Assembly (NCBI GenBank): GCA_041396585.1
Contig: JAWKYG010000002.1
Span: forward strand, 310,001 to 374,000
Direction of reading: 5' to 3'
DNA length: 64,000 bases
Source of the DNA: JAUIAI01 sp041396585
GTDB taxonomy: Bacteria; Pseudomonadota; Gammaproteobacteria; Burkholderiales; Burkholderiaceae_E
Position 1 is the first letter of the stretch, and every line of letters begins with the position of its first letter. Positions 60,153-64,000 of this stretch are shown one piece after another. A program made the position numbers and the translations under genes. A model generated the notes under the pieces. The model had not been told where the DNA came from and did no database searches. It worked only from the letters and a program-made list of their open reading frames with translations.

Positions 60153-62438
60153 ATGAGTCATCAGGTTCTGGCGCGCAAATGGCGGCCGCGGGATTTCAGC
60201 ACATTGGTCGGGCAGCCGCATGTGGTGCGCGCGCTAAGCCACGCGCTGACCACCGGCCGGCTTCATCACGCCTATTTGTTCACCGGTACGCGGGGGGTTG
60301 GCAAAACCACGCTGGCCAGGATTCTGGCCAAGGCAGTCAACTGCGAAACCGGGGTCAGCGCCCAGCCCTGCGGCCGGTGCAGCGCCTGCCTTGGGATCGA
60401 CGCGGGCCGCTTTGCCGATGTGATCGAGCTCGATGCCGCTTCCAATCGCGGCGTTGACGAAATGGCGCAGCTGCTCGAGAACGCGGTCTATGCGCCTGTG
60501 ATGGGTCGCTATAAGGTCTATGTGATCGATGAAGTGCACATGCTCACGCATCATGCCTTCAACGCGATGCTCAAGACCCTCGAGGAGCCGCCCGCGCATC
60601 TGCTGTTCGTGTTGGCCACCACCGATCCCCAGAAGGTGCCGGTCACGGTCTTGTCGCGGTGCATGCAGTTCAATCTTCGCAATGTCGCTGCGCCCGAGAT
60701 CGCCGCCCATCTGACCAATGTGCTGGCGGCCGAGGGGGTCGCCGCCGAGGCGGGGGCACTGGAGTTGCTCGGCCGCCAGGCCCGGGGCAGTGTGCGCGAC
60801 GCGCTTTCGCTGACCGATCAGGCGATCGCCTATGGCGCGGGTTCGCTGACCGCCGAGGCCGTGCGTGACATGCTCGGCCTGTTGGACGGGCGCCATGTCG
60901 AGCGCATTCTCGATGCTCTGGCAGCCGAAGCACCGGGAGAGTTGGTGGCGCTGGCGGACGAGATCGCGGCCGAGAATCTGTCCGCCGACGGCCTGCTGGC
61001 CGAACTGGCCGAGCGGCTCTCGCTGCTCGCGGTCAGCGATGCCCTCGGTCAGGAGGGTGCGCTGGCCGACCCGCAGTTGGCGGCAGTCGAACGCTGGCGT
61101 GGCCGCTTCGATGCGCTCGATCTGCAGGTCTACTATCAGATCGCCATTCACGCCCGGCGCGACATCGCGCTGGCGCCCGATGCACGCGCCGGTCTGGTCA
61201 TGGCCCTGCTGCGTCTGACCGCATTCAAGCCAGAGCCCGAGCCGGATGTCGGGCTGACCGCGGCCGCCAATGGCAGGTCAGCCTCCGCTGAGCCGCCGTC
61301 GCGCACGAGCCGCGCGCACATCGAAGGCGGGCAGGAATCCGGTCAGGCCATGCCGCGATCGCCGGTCCGCGCCGCACCCCCACGAGTGGCCGTGGCGCCA
61401 GCCGCCACACACGACACCCAGCCGGCCAGGCCGAGGCCGGGCCCCTTGCCGTCCGAGGCTGCCGCGCCACTCGACCAGGCCCAGGCCGACCCCGGATCCG
61501 GTGCCGGCGGCGCGAGCGCCGCGTTGCGGGCGATTCGCGCGGCCCGCCAGCGCCAGCAGGGCGCGCGTCCGGGCGGCGGTTCATCCGATCTCGAAGAACC
61601 CGAGGGGGTCCGCGCCACCCCGCGCGGGCCGCGTTCGCCGGTCACGAGTGCGGCCGGCCGCGCCGCCGCGGCCGGCCTGGCCGGTGGCGGGCACGATGCG
61701 GATCGCGGCGTCGATGCTCCGCCCTGGGACAGGGGTCCGCCGGAGCCGCCCGATGATCCGTCGTTCGAGCCGCCTGCCGAGGACGGCGAGAGCACTGCCG
61801 CATTCGATGATGCTCCACAGAGACGCGCTTCTGGCGCGACGACGCGTTCTGCCGCGCACGGTCGTGACGGGCTTGCGCCACCCGCTTCCGGCGCCGGATT
61901 CTCTGGCGCGCGCGCGGGCGGCGCTGATCGCGCAGTCGAACCGGGTCCGCCGGCCGCGGCCGGCGGACCTGAGGCAGAATGCACACCAGACTGGCAATCC
62001 GCGACCATCCGGGGCGCACCTGCGGGCTTCGACGGCGACTGGCCCGGGCTGGCGGACACATTGTCCTTGAACGGGCGAGACGGCGAGTTCATGCGCCAGA
62101 GCCAATTGCTTGCCTGGGACGGTGATCGGATTCAGGTGCGCGTGCCGATCACAGCGCTGGCCGACGACCGTCTGCTGGCCAGAGTCGTCGGTGAACTGCG
62201 CGAGCGCCTCGGAGCAGCCAATCTGACCTTGCAGGCCGAGGTCGGCCGGATCACCGGCGAGACCGCGGCCTTGCGAGCCGATCTACGACGCCGGGCGCGC
62301 GAGCAGCGGGCCCGTGAAGCCATCGAGGCCGATCCATTCGTGCGATCGGTGCTCGACGACCTGGGAGCATCGATCGTGCCGGAATCGATCCGGCCGATCG
62401 ATGAGCCATCCATCGCGCAAGGAGATGACAATGCTTAA
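60153..62438 (+). CDS. dnaX: DNA polymerase III subunits gamma and tau
   Basis: DnaX is the clamp-loader ATPase. The 761-residue product has Walker A FTGTRGVGKTTLARI, a four-Cys zinc module (CETGVSAQPCGRCSAC), Walker B VIDEVHML, the SNRGVDEM segment and sensor motifs (ATTDPQKVP, SRCMQFNL). Residues about 355-640 are a low-complexity Ala/Pro/Gly/Arg linker, and the C-terminal ~120 residues would be the tau domain that binds polymerase. I see no A AAA AAG slippery site like that of E. coli, so a separate gamma form is not evident. Confidence 0.95.
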   Translation: MSHQVLARKWRPRDFSTLVGQPHVVRALSHALTTGRLHHAYLFTGTRGVGKTTLARILAKAVNCETGVSAQPCGRCSACLGIDAGRFADVIELDAASNRGVDEMAQLLENAVYAPVMGRYKVYVIDEVHMLTHHAFNAMLKTLEEPPAHLLFVLATTDPQKVPVTVLSRCMQFNLRNVAAPEIAAHLTNVLAAEGVAAEAGALELLGRQARGSVRDALSLTDQAIAYGAGSLTAEAVRDMLGLLDGRHVERILDALAAEAPGELVALADEIAAENLSADGLLAELAERLSLLAVSDALGQEGALADPQLAAVERWRGRFDALDLQVYYQIAIHARRDIALAPDARAGLVMALLRLTAFKPEPEPDVGLTAAANGRSASAEPPSRTSRAHIEGGQESGQAMPRSPVRAAPPRVAVAPAATHDTQPARPRPGPLPSEAAAPLDQAQADPGSGAGGASAALRAIRAARQRQQGARPGGGSSDLEEPEGVRATPRGPRSPVTSAAGRAAAAGLAGGGHDADRGVDAPPWDRGPPEPPDDPSFEPPAEDGESTAAFDDAPQRRASGATTRSAAHGRDGLAPPASGAGFSGARAGGADRAVEPGPPAAAGGPEAECTPDWQSATIRGAPAGFDGDWPGLADTLSLNGRDGEFMRQSQLLAWDGDRIQVRVPITALADDRLLARVVGELRERLGAANLTLQAEVGRITGETAALRADLRRRAREQRAREAIEADPFVRSVLDDLGASIVPESIRPIDEPSIAQGDDNA

Positions 62439-62757
62439 GGGACAACTGGCCGGGCTGATGAAGCAGGCCCAGCAGATGCAGCAGAACATGGCCAAGATGC
62501 AGGAACAGCTGGCCGATGTCGAGGTCGACGGCGAGTCGGGGGCAGGTCTGGTCAAGGTGGTGGTCACCTGCCGCAACGAGTTGCGCCGGATCGCGATCGA
62601 TCCTTCGCTGTTCGAGGACGACCGCGAGATGCTCGAAGACCTGGTCGTGGCCGCGGTCAATGACGGTCTGCGCAAGGCCGAGAAGATTGCCCAGGAGAAG
62701 ATGGGCAGCCTGACCTCGGGCATGGGGCTGCCGCCCGGTTTCAAGCTGCCGTTCTGA
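62431..62757 (+). CDS. ybaB: YbaB/EbfC nucleoid-associated protein
   Basis: YbaB is a small dimeric DNA-binding protein. The 108-residue product has GLMKQAQQMQQNMAKMQEQLADVEV, a long Gln/Met helix, then VVVTCRNELRRIAIDPSLF and EDLVVAAVNDGLRKAE. The ATG overlaps the dnaX stop by 8 bases and follows a strong AAGGAG site. It sits between dnaX and recR, the conserved order. Confidence 0.95.
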   Translation: MLKGQLAGLMKQAQQMQQNMAKMQEQLADVEVDGESGAGLVKVVVTCRNELRRIAIDPSLFEDDREMLEDLVVAAVNDGLRKAEKIAQEKMGSLTSGMGLPPGFKLPF

Positions 62758-62770
62758 ATCGACGCCCACC

Positions 62771-63370
62771 GTGGCCGACGACTCCACCGGTCCGGCGCTC
62801 GCCGAGCTGATCGCCGCCCTGCGCTGCCTGCCAGGGGTCGGTGCACGTTCGGCCCAGCGCCATGCATTTCACCTGTTACAGCATGACCGCGCAGGCGCGC
62901 AGCGCCTGGCGCGCGCGTTGCTGCATGCGCTCGAGCATCTGCGCCACTGCCGACGCTGTAACACCTTTACCGAGCTCGAAGTCTGCGAGACCTGCTGTTC
63001 GCCGCGTCGCCGGGCCGATCAGCTCTGCGTGGTGGAGACGCCTGCCGATCAGCTCGCCATCGAGCAGACCCTCAGTTATCAGGGGCTGTATTTCGTGCTC
63101 ATGGGCCGTCTGTCGCCGATCGAGGGAATCGGACCCGGAGAGATCGGGCTGGATGCCTTGCTGGCGCGTGCCGGCGAGCCCGAAGTGAGGGAGGTCATTC
63201 TGGCCACCAATTTCACGCAGGAGGGTGAGGCAACCGCCCATGTGCTCGCGCAGGCACTGCGTGAGAAAGGCCTGCGGGTGTCGCGCCTGGCCAGCGGCGT
63301 GCCGCTGGGCAGCGAGCTCGAATACGTGGACGCCAGCACCGTGGCCCAGGCCTTTCGCGATCGCCGCTGA
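62771..63370 (+). CDS. recR: Recombination mediator protein RecR
   Basis: RecR loads RecA with RecO/RecF at gaps. The 199-residue product has the helix-hairpin-helix LRCLPGVGARSAQRHAFHLL, the zinc finger CRRCNTFTELEVCETCCSPRR, and the TOPRIM domain (LCVVETPADQLAIEQT, GEATAHVLAQAL). It starts with GTG at 62771, 13 bases after ybaB. Confidence 0.96.
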   Translation: MADDSTGPALAELIAALRCLPGVGARSAQRHAFHLLQHDRAGAQRLARALLHALEHLRHCRRCNTFTELEVCETCCSPRRRADQLCVVETPADQLAIEQTLSYQGLYFVLMGRLSPIEGIGPGEIGLDALLARAGEPEVREVILATNFTQEGEATAHVLAQALREKGLRVSRLASGVPLGSELEYVDASTVAQAFRDRR

Positions 63371-63450
63371 ACGCGGGCCGCAACTGCTCGCGGCATGGCT
63401 CGACATTGCGCCGGCGCGGCCGGCCCAGGAATAACACACAGGAATCAGAG

Positions 63451-64000
63451 ATGACCGAACCCAACCCCTCGACCGGGCCGCTCGCCGGCCTGCGCGTGCT
63501 CGAGCTCGGCCAGTTGATCGCCGGCCCCTTCGCGGCGCGCATGTTCAGCGACTTCGGTGCCGACGTGATCAAGGTCGAGCCACCGGCCCGTGAGGGGGCA
63601 CAGGGCGGCGACCCGCTGCGCAAGTGGCGCAAGCTCCATCCCGATGATCCATCGGGCACCTCGCTGTGGTGGTTCGTGCAGGCGCGCAACAAGCGATCCG
63701 TGACGATCGATCTGCGTAAGCCCGAGGGCGCGGAACTGGTTCGCCGGCTGGCGCGGCAGTCGGACATCGTGATCGAGAACTTTCGCCCGGGTGCCCTCGA
63801 GAAGTGGGGCCTGGGTTATGAATCGCTCGCGGCCGACAACCCCGGTCTGATCCTCGTGCGCCTGTCGGGATACGGGCAGACCGGGCCCTACCGCGAGCTG
63901 CCCGGTTTCGGCTCGATCGCCGAATCGATGGGGGGGATGCGTTATGTCACCGGTTTTCCCGACCGGCCGCCGGTGCGCATGAACCTGTCGATCGGTGACT
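63451..64000 (+). CDS. CaiB/BaiF family CoA-transferase, truncated by window end
   Basis: Only the first 183 residues are present; the frame runs off the window. The family III CoA-transferase features are PLAGLRVLELGQLIAGPFAARMFSDFGADVIKVE, SLWWFVQARNKRSVTIDLRKPEG, SDIVIENFRPG, and LILVRLSGYGQTGPY. The catalytic Asp lies later in most members, and NLSIGD at the end of the window may include it. An AGGAATCAGAG ribosome site precedes the ATG. Substrates in this family include formyl-, carnitinyl- and 2-methylacyl-CoA; this one cannot be assigned. Confidence 0.9.
   Translation, partial: MTEPNPSTGPLAGLRVLELGQLIAGPFAARMFSDFGADVIKVEPPAREGAQGGDPLRKWRKLHPDDPSGTSLWWFVQARNKRSVTIDLRKPEGAELVRRLARQSDIVIENFRPGALEKWGLGYESLAADNPGLILVRLSGYGQTGPYRELPGFGSIAESMGGMRYVTGFPDRPPVRMNLSIGD

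Noticed and set aside
61220..62070. Low-complexity region of dnaX as a possible foreign insert or frameshift
   Set aside because: The frame is continuous into a plausible tau C-terminus, and Ala/Pro-rich linkers are usual in DnaX of high-GC species.

Overview
The window is a high-GC chromosomal segment, about two-thirds G+C by eye, packed with core genes. The gene content and order point to a betaproteobacterium, probably Burkholderiales-like. The clearest markers are recG-oxyR-cysM; rpsP-rimM-trmD-rplS; rsgA/M48 protease/orn; trxA-rho-rpmE; and 4.5S RNA-dnaX-ybaB-recR. An OxyR with Cys199 and Cys208, a double-length UvrA and a zinc-free L31 also fit. I see no insertion sequence, prophage, CRISPR array or tRNA.

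Layout. 0-7.5 kb (minus): a system I cytochrome c maturation operon in the order ccmI-A-B-C-D-E-G-H, followed by an NADH dehydrogenase-like/SelD fusion. ccmF is missing from its usual place between ccmE and ccmG. 7.5-19 kb: argE, a hybrid sensor kinase, a tandem UvrA and an FMN-dependent hydroxyacid dehydrogenase. 19-26 kb: an M23-type lipoprotein, a GFA-family protein and a polyamine ABC transporter (potD-B-C-A). 26-31.5 kb: a hydroxyisobutyrate-dehydrogenase-like enzyme, a carboxymuconolactone decarboxylase-like protein, a paired TldE/TldD-type protease, a TM2 protein and RidA. 31.5-40 kb: recG, oxyR, cysM, then tgpA-DUF58-moxR on the opposite strand. 40-45.4 kb: an acyl-CoA module (enoyl-CoA hydratase, a MarR regulator, etfBA, a ~600-residue acyl-CoA dehydrogenase), with two matching palindromes between marR and etfB. 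45.4-48.6 kb: an endonuclease/phosphatase-family enzyme, a membrane protein with a four-Cys tail, and a radical SAM protein preceded by a near-perfect LexA box. 48.6-64 kb: translation, RNA-turnover and replication genes, ending in a truncated CaiB/BaiF CoA-transferase.

A recurring oddity is one-base frameshifts in otherwise well-conserved genes: ccmG, ccmE, ccmI, potA, a tldD homologue, the DUF58 gene, moxR and marR. Both halves of each gene remain recognisable, and one lesion lies in a run of A. Assembly error is the simplest explanation, but the clusters in ccm and in moxR-DUF58 leave recent decay possible.

No wholly new system is evident. The best leads are the marR/etfBA operator pair, the SOS box on the radical SAM gene, the ccm operon without ccmF beside a redox-SelD fusion, the tandem UvrA, and long structured leaders before rplS and rho.
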